Shown here one piece after another: positions 17,016 through 25,177 of a stretch of 64,000 bases of DNA (within the stretch, counting starts at the first letter, position 1; each line of letters opens with the position of its first letter). This stretch comes from JADKAV01 sp963732355. Lineage in GTDB: Bacteria; Actinomycetota; Actinomycetes; S36-B12; UBA10799. The notes beneath the pieces are model-generated. The model worked only from the letters and a program-made list of their open reading frames with translations, had not been told where the DNA came from and did no database searches. The position numbers and the translations under genes are program-made. Location of the stretch: NCBI GenBank assembly GCA_963732355.1, contig CAVSZD010000007.1:372001-436000 (forward strand), given 5' to 3'.

Positions 17016-18248
17016 GTGAGCACACCGCGGTCGACAGCCCTCCCCAAGGGCGTGCGGCGTGTTCGGATCCCCGGCCTCGACATCGCCGCATTGCGCGCCG
17101 ACGGGGGCCCGATGGGCACAGTCCTGCTGGCGCCCGGCTTCACCGGCAGCAAGGAGGACTTCCTTGCCATCATTGCTCCCCTGAATGCTCTCGGCTGGAC
17201 GGTTGTGGCCATCGATCACCGCGGACAGTACGAGTCTGCGCGCGCCGAGGACTACAGCCTCGACTCCTGGGCGGACGACTTGTGCGCGGTGGCCGGTGGG
17301 CTTCCCGGTCCGGTCCACCTGGTCGGTCACTCACTGGGAGGGCTGATCGCGGGGCGGGCCGCCCCGCGCTTCGACTGGGCTTCGGTCACCCTGCTCAACT
17401 CGGGGTCGGGTCCCATCCACCAGTCCCAGCACGACCGGCTGAGACTGCTCATCCAGGCACTTGAGCACTTCAGCCTGGAGCAGATCTGGGAGGCGAAGGT
17501 CGCAGCTGACCTCGCAAACGGCTTGCCCACGGTACCGGCGGACATCATGGAGTTCCTACGGCAGCGCTTCCTGCGAACCGATCCCAGAAGTCTCACCGCG
17601 ATGTCCCGGATACTGCTGGACGGACCGCACCAGGACCTCCGCGATGCACGCGGGCGGCTGCTTATCGCATTCGGAACCGACGACCCCGACTCGTGGCCAT
17701 GGCAGGCGCAAGTGGATCTGGCGGCGCGCTGGCGGGCCAGGTTGGCCACGATTCCGGGCGCAGCGCATTCACCCGCGGTAGAAGCCCCCGAAGAGACAGT
17801 CTCGCTGTTGGCGGCCACATTCATAGATGCCGGCGACCCACGGTGTGTAAGAAGTCGCTGGTCTGGGTATGCCTTGGGCATGCGAATCGTTACCCCCCTG
17901 GCAGCCGACCCGGCAGCGATCCGTCAGGCTCGCAAGACGGTCATCGACCAACTGTGGGCCTGGGGGCTGTCCGGGATCGCCGATGACGCTGAGATCATCA
18001 CGAGCGAACTGGTGACCAACGCGATATCCCACGGTGGCGGCTGTGTCGAGCTACGTCTGTCGGCCTTGCCGGACCGGGTCCGCATCTCCGTGATGGACTG
18101 CAACCCGCACGCCGTGCCCGCGGTGGCTGGCGACCGTGGGCTGCTGGTCGGTGGCCGGGGCATGGGGCTGGTCCAGACCCTGGCCTACGACTGGGGCGTT
18201 GAGGTCGGCGCCGACGGGAAAGAGGTTTGGGCCGAGCTGGCCGCCTGA
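17016..18248 (+). CDS. Alpha/beta hydrolase fused to RsbW-like ATPase domain
   Basis: 410 residues in one open frame. Residues ~1-280 form an alpha/beta hydrolase: LLAPGFTGSKEDF, nucleophile elbow VGHSLGG, Asp in FGTDDPDSWPW, His in IPGAAHSPAVEAPE. From an internal Met at base 17880, the last ~122 residues form a GHKL/HATPase domain of the anti-sigma type: N-box EIITSELVTNAISHG, SVMDCNPH and GGRGMGLVQTLA. The joining stretch (DPRCVRSRWSGYALG) has no domain character. Either this is a true fusion, or two genes whose separating stop codon is lost or absent. GTG 17016 follows TATTGT by 6 nt; a TATGCC box also lies 6 nt before the internal ATG. Confidence 0.75.
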   Translation: MSTPRSTALPKGVRRVRIPGLDIAALRADGGPMGTVLLAPGFTGSKEDFLAIIAPLNALGWTVVAIDHRGQYESARAEDYSLDSWADDLCAVAGGLPGPVHLVGHSLGGLIAGRAAPRFDWASVTLLNSGSGPIHQSQHDRLRLLIQALEHFSLEQIWEAKVAADLANGLPTVPADIMEFLRQRFLRTDPRSLTAMSRILLDGPHQDLRDARGRLLIAFGTDDPDSWPWQAQVDLAARWRARLATIPGAAHSPAVEAPEETVSLLAATFIDAGDPRCVRSRWSGYALGMRIVTPLAADPAAIRQARKTVIDQLWAWGLSGIADDAEIITSELVTNAISHGGGCVELRLSALPDRVRISVMDCNPHAVPAVAGDRGLLVGGRGMGLVQTLAYDWGVEVGADGKEVWAELAA

Positions 18249-18253
18249 ACCGC

Positions 18254-18360
18254 GGACCGCCCACGGGCCCGCCGGACCGCCCACGGGCCCGCACGAAACC
18301 GCCCGCGTTAGCCCGCCGGACCGCCCGCGCACGAAACCGCCCGCGCACGAAACCGCCCGC
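18254..18360. repeat. Minisatellite running into palindrome copy 3
   Basis: Two ~20-bp units (GGACCGCCCACGGGCCCGCC) at 18254 and 18274, then three 16-bp units (GCACGAAACCGCCCGC) at 18291, 18329 and 18345. The last unit abuts GTTAGAGG; the first is followed by a short GTTAG. Confidence 0.85.
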
Positions 18361-18428
18361 GTTAGAGGTTGTGCTGTTCGTTAGAGAAACAACGCGTGGA
18401 AACGCTAACGAACAGCACAACCTCTAAC
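18361..18428. repeat. Interspersed palindromic element, copy 3 (inverted loop)
   Basis: 68 bp with 24-bp perfect arms (18361-18384 and 18405-18428). The loop core ACAACGCGTGGA is the reverse complement of the loop in copies 4 and 5, so this copy is inserted the other way round. In the stem, TGTTCG/CGAACA replaces TGTTGG/CCAACA, a compensatory change. It lies between convergent genes. Confidence 0.92.
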
Positions 18429-18468
18429 CAGGAGCCGGCCGGGGCCAGGAGCGGCCGGGGCACCCGAG

Positions 18469-19074
18469 CTACCCGTTAAGCTCGATGAAACCGAAAACCG
18501 CGTTCCCGATCAGCTGCGCGGCGATCGCCGCCAGCAACATCCCGGAGATCCGGGTCAGAACCGTGATCCCACCGGTTCCCAGGACTCGAGCGATGCCCGT
18601 GCTGAACCGCATGGCCAGGAAGAGAACCAGGTGCACGGCCAAAACCCCCAAGGCTACCGAGGCCGTTTGCCCTGACGTGTCGGCCTGCTGCATGAACAGC
18701 ATCACCGCCACGATTGCCCCCGGCCCCGCGATCAACGGGGTGCCGAGGGGTACCAGGGCAACGTTGACATCCTCGGATCCCGCGATGGAGGTGCCCTTTC
18801 CCATCAGCAATTCAAGAGCCACGATCAGCAGAAGCAAACCGCCGCTGGCCTGCAGCGCCGGAACTGAAACGTGAAGGTAGTCCAGAATCGCCTGACCAAA
18901 GAGGGCGAAGCCGACGATTACCCCGAGAGCTGTAAGAGTGGCCTGCAATGCCAGTCTGTGCATCTGCGCGGGGCCACGCTTGTGGGTCAGCCCCAGGAAG
19001 ATCGGCACGATCCCGGGCGGATCCATGATCACGACCAGCGTGACGAAAACAGACCCGAAAAGCCGCCAATCCAC
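18469..19074 (-). CDS. MarC family integral membrane protein
   Basis: 201 residues and six hydrophobic helices. The start MDWRLFGSVFVTLVVIMDPP and IVPIFLGLT are the MarC/NAAT signature, and a second IMDPP-like segment is PLIAGPGAIVAVMLF. The family was once tied to multiple antibiotic resistance, but its function is unsettled. The start codon sits 2 nt after the stress-protein gene's stop, so the two are probably one transcript. It converges on the hydrolase-ATPase gene, with palindrome copy 3 between. Confidence 0.9.
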   Translation of the reverse strand: MDWRLFGSVFVTLVVIMDPPGIVPIFLGLTHKRGPAQMHRLALQATLTALGVIVGFALFGQAILDYLHVSVPALQASGGLLLLIVALELLMGKGTSIAGSEDVNVALVPLGTPLIAGPGAIVAVMLFMQQADTSGQTASVALGVLAVHLVLFLAMRFSTGIARVLGTGGITVLTRISGMLLAAIAAQLIGNAVFGFIELNG

Positions 19075-19076
19075 GG

Positions 19077-19595
19077 TTACTGGTCAGATGGCGCAGCTGG
19101 CGCCGCTGGTGGTGCAGGAGTCGCCTCGGCGGTGATTCCCAAGATCTGGCGGGCCTGCCCGAGCACTGAGGCATCACAACGGACGTCGTAGTGCTCCGCG
19201 GTGATCTGGCTACGTGAAAGGAAGTCCCGCTTACCGCCAGTGAACGCGTAGGAGAGCAGACCGAACACGATGCCGAAAGCCGCACCGTAGACGAGCCCCA
19301 ACATGATCAACGAGAAGGTGCTGCCGTCACCCTCGGCGAACAGGGACACGAACAGCCCGAGCAGGAGGCCGAACCAGGCACCCATTCCCAGGCCGCTCAA
19401 GGCTGCCCGGCCCCAGGAAAGCCGCCCTACAACCGCCTCGACCAGGCGCAGATCCACGCCTACGATCGCAACGTTCTGCACCGGGAACTTGTTGTCGCTG
19501 AGCTTGTCCACCGCCGCTTGAGCCTCGGCATACGTGTTGTACGTGGCGAGGACCGGACGGCCCTCCAACTGCTTGAAGGGATCAGCGTTCGACAT
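19077..19595 (-). CDS. General stress protein 17M-like membrane protein
   Basis: 172 residues. The N-terminal soluble module (LATYNTYAEAQAAVDKLSD, VAIVGVDLR) matches the YflT/GSP17M-type fold. Next come two glycine-rich membrane helices (GMGAWFGLLLGLFVSLF and LGLVYGAAFGIVFGLLSYAF) and a C-terminal segment ending in an Ala/Pro tail. Such proteins are common in actinobacteria and often stress-induced; the biochemical role is unknown. It lies upstream of, and nearly touches, the marC-like gene. Confidence 0.85.
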   Translation of the reverse strand: MSNADPFKQLEGRPVLATYNTYAEAQAAVDKLSDNKFPVQNVAIVGVDLRLVEAVVGRLSWGRAALSGLGMGAWFGLLLGLFVSLFAEGDGSTFSLIMLGLVYGAAFGIVFGLLSYAFTGGKRDFLSRSQITAEHYDVRCDASVLGQARQILGITAEATPAPPAAPAAPSDQ

Positions 19596-19643
19596 GCCTT
19601 GAGGGTAGCGGGTGAGCCGGTTGCCCCCTCGCGGCGCGGTCGC

Positions 19644-20849
19644 TCAGCCGCGCAGCTTGTACTCCTCGAGTAGACGCCTGGCGATGATCATGCGCTGGAT
19701 ATCAGCAGTGCCCTCACCGATCATCAGCATCGGAGCCTCGCGGTACAACCGCTCGATCTCATATTCCTTGGAGTAGCCGTATCCGCCGTGGATCCGGAAG
19801 GAGTCCTCGACAACCTCTTTGCAGTACTCGCTGGCCAGGTACTTGGCCATGCCGGCTTCAAGGTCGTTGCGGGCGCCGGAATCTTTGGTCCGGGCTGCAC
19901 GGACCATCATCAGGTGGGCGGCTTCGACCTTGGTGGCCATCTCGGCCAGGCGGAACGCCACGGCCTGGTGCTCAGCGATCGGCTTGCCGAACGTCACGCG
20001 CTGCTGGGCGTAGTCGACGCCGAGCTCGAAGGCCCGGGTGGCCAGCCCGCAGGCACGTGCCGCGACGTTCACGCGACCCACCTCGACGCCGTCCATCATC
20101 TGGTAGAAGCCACGCCCGGTCTCCCCACCGAGCAGGGCATCAGAGGACAAACGGAAGTCGCTCATCACCAACTCGGTGGTGTCGACACCCTTGTATCCCA
20201 TCTTCTCGATCTTTCCTGGGATCGTCAGACCCGGAAGCACTTCGCCGAAGCCCGCCGGCTTCTCGATCAGGAAGGTGCTCATCTTCTTGTAGACGCTCGC
20301 GCTGTCGTCAGCTTCAGCATCCGTGCGCACCAAAACGGCGCACAGGCTGGAACTGCCACCGTTGGTCAGCCACATCTTCTGGCCGTTGAGGACGTAGTCA
20401 TCGCCGTCGCGCACGGCCTTGGACTGGATCGCAGAGACATCGGACCCACACCCGGGTTCGGACATCGAGAACGATCCGCGCAGGTCCCCGGTCGCCATGC
20501 GCGGCAACCAGTCCTTCTTCTGGGCGTCGGTCCCGTGCTGCATGACCATGTAGGCGACGATGAAGTGGGTGTTGATGATCCCGGAGACGCTCATCCAGCC
20601 GCGCGCGATCTCCTCAACGCACAGGGCGTAGGTGAGCAGTGACTCTCCGAGGCCGCCGTACTCCTCAGGGATCATCAGGCCGAAGATCCCCATCTCCTTC
20701 ATGCCCTCGACGATCTCGGTGGGGTACTCGTCAGCGTGCTCAAGACGCTGGGCGTTGGGGATGACTTCGTTCTCCACGAAATCGTGTACCGCCGACAGGA
20801 TCTCCTGCTGCACGTCGGTCAAGCCTTCAGTCTGCGCCAATCGCCCCAT
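19644..20849 (-). CDS. Acyl-CoA dehydrogenase
   Basis: 401 residues, full length for the family. The FAD-binding middle region has SFSMSEPGCGSDV and WLTNGG; the C-terminal helical domain has RIHGGYGYSKEYEIERLYRE and GEGTADIQRMIIARRLL, where the Glu of GEGT is the usual catalytic base. It oxidises an acyl-CoA to the enoyl-CoA and passes electrons to ETF; chain length cannot be read. ATG 20849 has GGAGG 7 nt upstream. A near-perfect 12-bp palindrome 23-34 nt before the start matches the TetR operator at 12334, implying shared control. Confidence 0.93.
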   Translation of the reverse strand: MGRLAQTEGLTDVQQEILSAVHDFVENEVIPNAQRLEHADEYPTEIVEGMKEMGIFGLMIPEEYGGLGESLLTYALCVEEIARGWMSVSGIINTHFIVAYMVMQHGTDAQKKDWLPRMATGDLRGSFSMSEPGCGSDVSAIQSKAVRDGDDYVLNGQKMWLTNGGSSSLCAVLVRTDAEADDSASVYKKMSTFLIEKPAGFGEVLPGLTIPGKIEKMGYKGVDTTELVMSDFRLSSDALLGGETGRGFYQMMDGVEVGRVNVAARACGLATRAFELGVDYAQQRVTFGKPIAEHQAVAFRLAEMATKVEAAHLMMVRAARTKDSGARNDLEAGMAKYLASEYCKEVVEDSFRIHGGYGYSKEYEIERLYREAPMLMIGEGTADIQRMIIARRLLEEYKLRG

Positions 20850-20871
20850 GGTGATGCCTCCAACCAGTTGT

Positions 20872-20883
20872 TACTCGTGAGTA
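20872..20883. promoter_or_regulatory. TetR-type operator before the acyl-CoA dehydrogenase gene
   Basis: TACTCGTGAGTA, inverted repeat with 5 of 6 base pairs. It is identical to the core at 12334-12345 at 10 of 12 positions. On the minus strand a GATACT box overlaps it, so a bound repressor would cover the promoter. Confidence 0.6.
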
Positions 20884-20951
20884 TCCCACCGGCCGGGTCA
20901 GCGGGCAGCACGAGGTAGGCCGGGTTCGGTACGGCTGGCAGGAGGCGAGTA

Positions 20952-22283
20952 CTACTGAGTCAGGCGCAGCGGCGACAGCCCGACCTTGATCTTGCCCTTG
21001 CGAATGGGCTTGCACTTGCCGAACATGTCGCAGGCCTGGTTCACCTTGAATGAGGGCGGCACCTTGAACGACACCATCTTGCTCTTCGGCCGGTACACGT
21101 AGTAGTCGCGCGTCGAACCCTTGGTGGTCAGGCACACTGTCACCGTCTTGGTGATCGTGCAGCCTTTGTTGTTCTTGCCCGGCAGGTTCTGCAGCAGGTT
21201 CTGGTAGGCGATGCCGGGTTTGAGAACCGTGCCGGACTGTGACGTTGTCCAGATCCCCAGCCCGTAGTCATCCCAGCCGTACCAGTCCACCTGGGACAGA
21301 CCGTTGTGCAGCGATTCCAGGTAGGTCTGTGCGAGGTACGCAGCGCCGGTGTCCTCGGAGTACTTCTTCTTCGGCCAGCCGTTGTTGCGCTGGTTTCCGT
21401 AGTTCATCTCGGTGTCGAGCATCGGCAGCTTCTTGTAACCAGCCTTGGCGATCGCCTGCTGGGCCAGCACGACGCCTTCGGCCCGCTGGGCGAGGTTGCC
21501 GTTACCCGGGCCCTTCTTCAGCCACGGGTAGGCGTGGATGGCGATGCTGTCGGGCTTGCCGCCCTGCTTCTTCAGCGCCGTCAGGTACTGAGTCAGCCAG
21601 CTCTTCTTCACGAAGTTCTTCTTCTGCACGATCGTGCTGGAAGCCGTGACGACGTCGGCTCCCGGATCGACCTGGCGTACGGCCTTCTCCGCGGCCACAG
21701 TCAACTCGGCCATCTCGACAGCGCTATTGCCGGTGCTGCTGAACATGGCTGTCAGATTCGCCTCGTTCCAGATCTGGTACTCGGTGATCCGGCCCTTGTA
21801 GCGTGTGGCCACCTCCCGGACCCAGGTCTTCCAGTCCTCGATGTCCTTCGGCCCGGAACTGCTGCCCCCGGGGAAGTACTCACAGTTTGTGTAACTACCC
21901 GGCTCGCAGAGCGGCTTGAGGTTCTTGGCTGCCCACGCGGGGGTGTAGCCCATGACGTACATGATGTCCTGCGCACCGGTCGCCTCGGCGTTGGCCACCA
22001 CTTGGTCCAACAGAGTCCAGTCGTAGACGCCCTTGGCCGTGTTGACCTGGTCCCAGCGCACGCCGTTGTCCCAGATCCGGATGCTGCCGAAGCGCTGCTC
22101 GGGAGTGGGCGGGGTGTTCGTCAGGCTGTGCACGTGCATACCGAGCAGAGAGGCCGGGACCTTCTTGAAGGTCGGCTTCTCCTGGCCCGGTTTGGGCAGT
22201 GTCGTGATCGCGGCCGCGGCGGGCATGGCCGTGGCAAGCACCAGCCCGGCGACGACTGCGGTGATCACCGGAGGTTTGCGCAT
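20952..22283 (-). CDS. Secreted clan GH-A (GH39-like) glycoside hydrolase
   Basis: 443 residues. A signal peptide is clear (basic MRKPP, hydrophobic VITAVVAGLVLATA, AAAA cleavage region). The TIM-barrel part has FGSIRIWDNGVRWDQVN near the start, the acid/base site YQIWNEANLT (Asn-Glu) and a nucleophile candidate LDTEMNYGN, the two-glutamate layout of retaining clan A enzymes; GH39 is the closest type I can name. The C-terminal ~80 residues are Lys-rich with paired cysteines (CTITKTVTVC, CDMFGKC). The substrate is unknown, probably a polysaccharide. ATG 22283 was chosen from GGGAG 6 nt upstream and the signal peptide. Confidence 0.8.
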   Translation of the reverse strand: MRKPPVITAVVAGLVLATAMPAAAAITTLPKPGQEKPTFKKVPASLLGMHVHSLTNTPPTPEQRFGSIRIWDNGVRWDQVNTAKGVYDWTLLDQVVANAEATGAQDIMYVMGYTPAWAAKNLKPLCEPGSYTNCEYFPGGSSSGPKDIEDWKTWVREVATRYKGRITEYQIWNEANLTAMFSSTGNSAVEMAELTVAAEKAVRQVDPGADVVTASSTIVQKKNFVKKSWLTQYLTALKKQGGKPDSIAIHAYPWLKKGPGNGNLAQRAEGVVLAQQAIAKAGYKKLPMLDTEMNYGNQRNNGWPKKKYSEDTGAAYLAQTYLESLHNGLSQVDWYGWDDYGLGIWTTSQSGTVLKPGIAYQNLLQNLPGKNNKGCTITKTVTVCLTTKGSTRDYYVYRPKSKMVSFKVPPSFKVNQACDMFGKCKPIRKGKIKVGLSPLRLTQ

Positions 22284-22457
22284 TGGGGACTCCCGTCGAA
22301 CTGTCAGCGGCACCGCCGCCCTGGGCATTCGGTTGCGGCGAGACGACGCATCAGTCTAACCCGCACTTCCGGACACACCAGGACCTCGGAAAGTAACTAT
22401 TCGATATCCGACGCCGCAGCGGGGTCCACGGTTCCAAACGGGCCCAAGCCGCGCCGA

Positions 22458-23417
22458 TCAGGCCTGCGGTGCCTCGAACGTCTTGGTGCGTGCCATCCCG
22501 GCCGCGCGACCCTTGGCCGAGATCACCAGGGCCATCTTGCGGGACGCCTCGTCGATCATCTCGTCACCGAGCATGACCGCACCCTTGGCCCCACCCTGGG
22601 CCGAGGTGTAGTAGTCGTAGGCGTCGAGGATGAGTTCGGCGTGGTCGTAGTCCTCCTGACGCGGGGAGTACACCTCGTTGGCGGCGTCTACCTGGCCCGG
22701 GTGCAGCACCCACTTGCCGTCAAAGCCGAGCGCTGCACTGCGACCGGCCACCCGCTTGTAGCCCTCGACGTCCTTGATCTGCAGGTACGGGCCGTCGATG
22801 GCCTGCTTGTCGTGGGCGCGCGCGGCCATGAGGATGCGCATGAGGATGTAGTGGTAGGCATCACCCACGTCGTAGCCCGGGGGTTGCTCGCCGACGACCA
22901 GCGACTTCATGTTGATGCTGGCCATGAAGTCGGCCGGGCCGAAGATGATGGTCTCCACGCGGGGACTGGCGGTGGCGATGGCATCGACGTTGATCAGGCC
23001 AAGCGCGTTCTCGATCTGGGCCTCGATCCCGATGCGCCCGACCTCAAAACCGTTGGCCTTCTCGATCTGAGTCAGCAGCAGATCCAGCGCCACGATCTGC
23101 TCGGGGGTCTGGACCTTGGGGAGCATGATGCAGTCGAGGTTCTGGCCGGCACCCTCAACAACCTCCACTACGTCCGCGTAGGTCCACTGGGTCGTCCAGT
23201 CGTTGACCCGGACGACCCGGACCTTGTCCTCGTAGCCACCCTCATTGAGGGCCGCGACGATGTTCTTGCGGGCATCCGGTTTGGCCAGGGGCGCGACGGC
23301 GTCCTCGATGTCCATGAACACCTGGTCTGCTGGCAGGCCCTTGGCCTTCTCCAGCATCTTCGGGCTGCTGCCCGGGACGGCCAGGTTCGAACGGCGGCTA
23401 CGCAGGTTTTCGCTCAT
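22458..23417 (-). CDS. HpcH/HpaI aldolase-family CoA ester lyase (Mcl/CitE-like)
   Basis: 319 residues. LAVPGSSPKMLEKAKGLPAD, FMDIEDAVAP, IMLPKVQTPEQ, IEAQIENALGL, IFGPADFMASI and GFDGKWVLHPGQ are the sequence landmarks of CitE-like lyases, and the length fits malyl-CoA / beta-methylmalyl-CoA lyases (Mcl1). These cleave or form malyl-CoA from glyoxylate plus an acyl-CoA with Mg2+, sometimes acting as thioesterases. It may serve glyoxylate or C4-dicarboxylate metabolism; no pathway partner lies beside it, though an acyl-CoA dehydrogenase is two genes away. The start ATG follows TATCGT by 6 nt. Confidence 0.87.
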   Translation of the reverse strand: MSENLRSRRSNLAVPGSSPKMLEKAKGLPADQVFMDIEDAVAPLAKPDARKNIVAALNEGGYEDKVRVVRVNDWTTQWTYADVVEVVEGAGQNLDCIMLPKVQTPEQIVALDLLLTQIEKANGFEVGRIGIEAQIENALGLINVDAIATASPRVETIIFGPADFMASINMKSLVVGEQPPGYDVGDAYHYILMRILMAARAHDKQAIDGPYLQIKDVEGYKRVAGRSAALGFDGKWVLHPGQVDAANEVYSPRQEDYDHAELILDAYDYYTSAQGGAKGAVMLGDEMIDEASRKMALVISAKGRAAGMARTKTFEAPQA

Positions 23418-23423
23418 GATCCG

Positions 23424-23429
23424 ACGATA
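23424..23429 (-). promoter_or_regulatory. Predicted leaderless -10 box of the CoA ester lyase gene
   Basis: TATCGT on the minus strand, 6 nt before ATG 23417. Confidence 0.55.
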
Positions 23430-23451
23430 TCCAGGGGCCCATGGTCGTGTG

Positions 23452-24315
23452 TCACACCCCCGACTCGGCGACCCGGGGACGTCCCGCCCGCACCACGATC
23501 ACCAGGCCCACGAGCATCACCGAGAGGCCCAGGACCAGCGACAAACCCACGCTCTGGCCCAAGAAGATCGCGGCCAGGATCGTCGCTCCGGGCGCCTCGA
23601 ACAGGATGGCCGTGCTGACCACCGTGGCCGAGGTCCTGTGCACAACAGCGTTCATCACCGAGTGGCCACCTATCTGAGCCACCAGAGTGATGACCAGGAT
23701 CAGCACCCAGTCCCTGCTCGCGTACCCACCCAGCGGGACCCTCAGCACCATGCAGACAGCGAGCAGGACCACTGCGGCAGCACCGTAGACCGCCACGGTG
23801 TACGAGCCGAGGTCGGTGACCGCCCGGAGTCGCTCGCCGAAAGCGACGTAGACCGCGGCCAGCACGGCCGCCACCAGTGCCAGCAGCACCCCTGCCAACG
23901 AACGGCCCTGCAGAGAGCCCCCGAAGCCGGTGAGCAGCAGCACACCCAGAACGCTGATCCCGATCCCGATCCACACCGCTCGCGCCGGCCGGGCCCCGAA
24001 GACCCTGGCGATGAGGGCCGACCAGACCGGCTGTGTGGAGATCATCGCAGTGCTCAGAGCCACGCTCGTCAACCGCAACGACGGGATCCAGGTGGCGAAA
24101 TGTGCGGCCAGGGCCACGCCCGGCCCGATTGCCGCTGCAGACAGTTGTGGCCGCTTTCGCGCAGCGAGCATCCAGCCCCAGGTCAATCCTGTCGCGAGCA
24201 GACACCGGTACATCGCGATCGCCAGAGCAGGCGCCGCGCACGCTGCGATCAGGGGTGCGGACGCACTGACGCAGACAACCGCGACGACAAGCAGGCCGGC
24301 GTCACGCGCCGACAC
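23452..24315 (-). CDS. EamA/DMT-family transporter
   Basis: 287 residues and about ten hydrophobic helices in two halves, as in the drug/metabolite transporter family. Typical pieces are PALAIAMYRCLLATG, SLRLTSVALSTAMISTQPVWSAL (first-half signature) and RTSATVVSTAILFEAPGATIL (second-half equivalent). It probably exports a small metabolite; the substrate is not predictable. Its start lies 8 nt downstream of the lipoprotein stop, so it is likely co-transcribed with it. Confidence 0.87.
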   Translation of the reverse strand: MSARDAGLLVVAVVCVSASAPLIAACAAPALAIAMYRCLLATGLTWGWMLAARKRPQLSAAAIGPGVALAAHFATWIPSLRLTSVALSTAMISTQPVWSALIARVFGARPARAVWIGIGISVLGVLLLTGFGGSLQGRSLAGVLLALVAAVLAAVYVAFGERLRAVTDLGSYTVAVYGAAAVVLLAVCMVLRVPLGGYASRDWVLILVITLVAQIGGHSVMNAVVHRTSATVVSTAILFEAPGATILAAIFLGQSVGLSLVLGLSVMLVGLVIVVRAGRPRVAESGV

Positions 24316-24323
24316 CGAACTGG

Positions 24324-25073
24324 TCAGGCGAGATCCGCCAAGTCGATCGTCTTCTTCGCGGGTGGAGCCTTGATGACGACCTTCTTGTTCCAGTTGGTGA
24401 AGTCGACCTCGCTGTTCTCGCCAGTTTCCGGCGGACTCGTGATCAGCAGCGGGTAGGCCTTACCAGTCGTGGCCACCCACAGTGTCCCGGCGGCGCTCGT
24501 CAACGGCACGGCGGGCTGGTTCTGGGCGACTCCCACCTCGCCCACCTCGGCCGGGCCACTGGTACGCAGGAACTGCGCCATGATCGGCTTCATCGTTGAG
24601 GTTTGCTTGAAGGACTTCAGTTTCGGGTTGTCAAGGTTGCCAGCAACCCACTTGTCGCCGATCTCTTTGGCCTTCTTCTTGTTGAACGCCTCGGTCCAGT
24701 AGGCCTGATCGGCCTTTATGTAGATGGTCCCGTCCACGACCCGGGTCTGCAGGGTCGTCTCGCCGGCGCTGCGTTTGCCGTCACTGGAGTCCTTGGTCAC
24801 CACCAGGTCCAGGGCTGCCTGTGGGCTCTCACCAACAATTCGGACACTGCGTGCGGACATCGCGGCCTTCTCCGCCTGCGCGAGGAGCTTCTTCGGGCCC
24901 AGCTGCTCGACACCGTTCGGTTTGCCAACCGGCTCCGCACTCGGCGCAGGAGACGCTGATTCGGACCCGGAGGCCACCGCCGATGGCGACTCCTCGGCGT
25001 TGTCGTCGGAACTGGAACAGCCCCCGAGCGCGGCCAGGACAATCGCTCCGGCTGTCAGCATCGCCACTCGCAT
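24324..25073 (-). CDS. LppX/LprG-like lipoprotein
   Basis: 249 residues from ATG 25073. A short signal peptide (MRVAMLTAGAIVLAA) ends in the lipobox LGGC, followed by an acidic/Ser/Pro-rich linker. The domain that follows (SVRIVGESPQAALDLVV, GTIYIKADQAYW, LWVATTGKAYPLLI) is a beta-rich fold like the actinobacterial LppX/LprG family, which bind lipids or glycolipids in a hydrophobic pocket. Membership is by pattern, not by search. A longer in-frame start at 25154 would bury the signal peptide, so it was rejected. Confidence 0.8.
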   Translation of the reverse strand: MRVAMLTAGAIVLAALGGCSSSDDNAEESPSAVASGSESASPAPSAEPVGKPNGVEQLGPKKLLAQAEKAAMSARSVRIVGESPQAALDLVVTKDSSDGKRSAGETTLQTRVVDGTIYIKADQAYWTEAFNKKKAKEIGDKWVAGNLDNPKLKSFKQTSTMKPIMAQFLRTSGPAEVGEVGVAQNQPAVPLTSAAGTLWVATTGKAYPLLITSPPETGENSEVDFTNWNKKVVIKAPPAKKTIDLADLA

Positions 25074-25165
25074 GGCCCTTACCGCCTGTCTTCGATGAAC
25101 GGGTACGGCCAACACGCTACCCAACGCCCCAAGTGAATGCCCGTGACCAGGCATCCGTGGGGCGA

Positions 25166-25171
25166 TAGCCT
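25166..25171 (+). promoter_or_regulatory. Predicted leaderless -10 box of the MgtE-N/CBS gene
   Basis: TAGCCT, 6 nt before GTG 25178. Confidence 0.6.
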
Positions 25172-25177
25172 GCGCAC

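Noticed and set aside
20944..20957. A third TetR-like site (TACTACTGAGTC)
   Set aside because: It overlaps the stop codon region of the glycosidase gene, lacks the right half-site, and is not near a start codon.
21306..23618. Open frame of 770 codons on the plus strand
   Set aside because: It is the antisense shadow of the secreted glycosidase and the CoA ester lyase genes. Both of these have motifs, signals and start sites; the shadow product is His/Gly/Leu-rich without domains.
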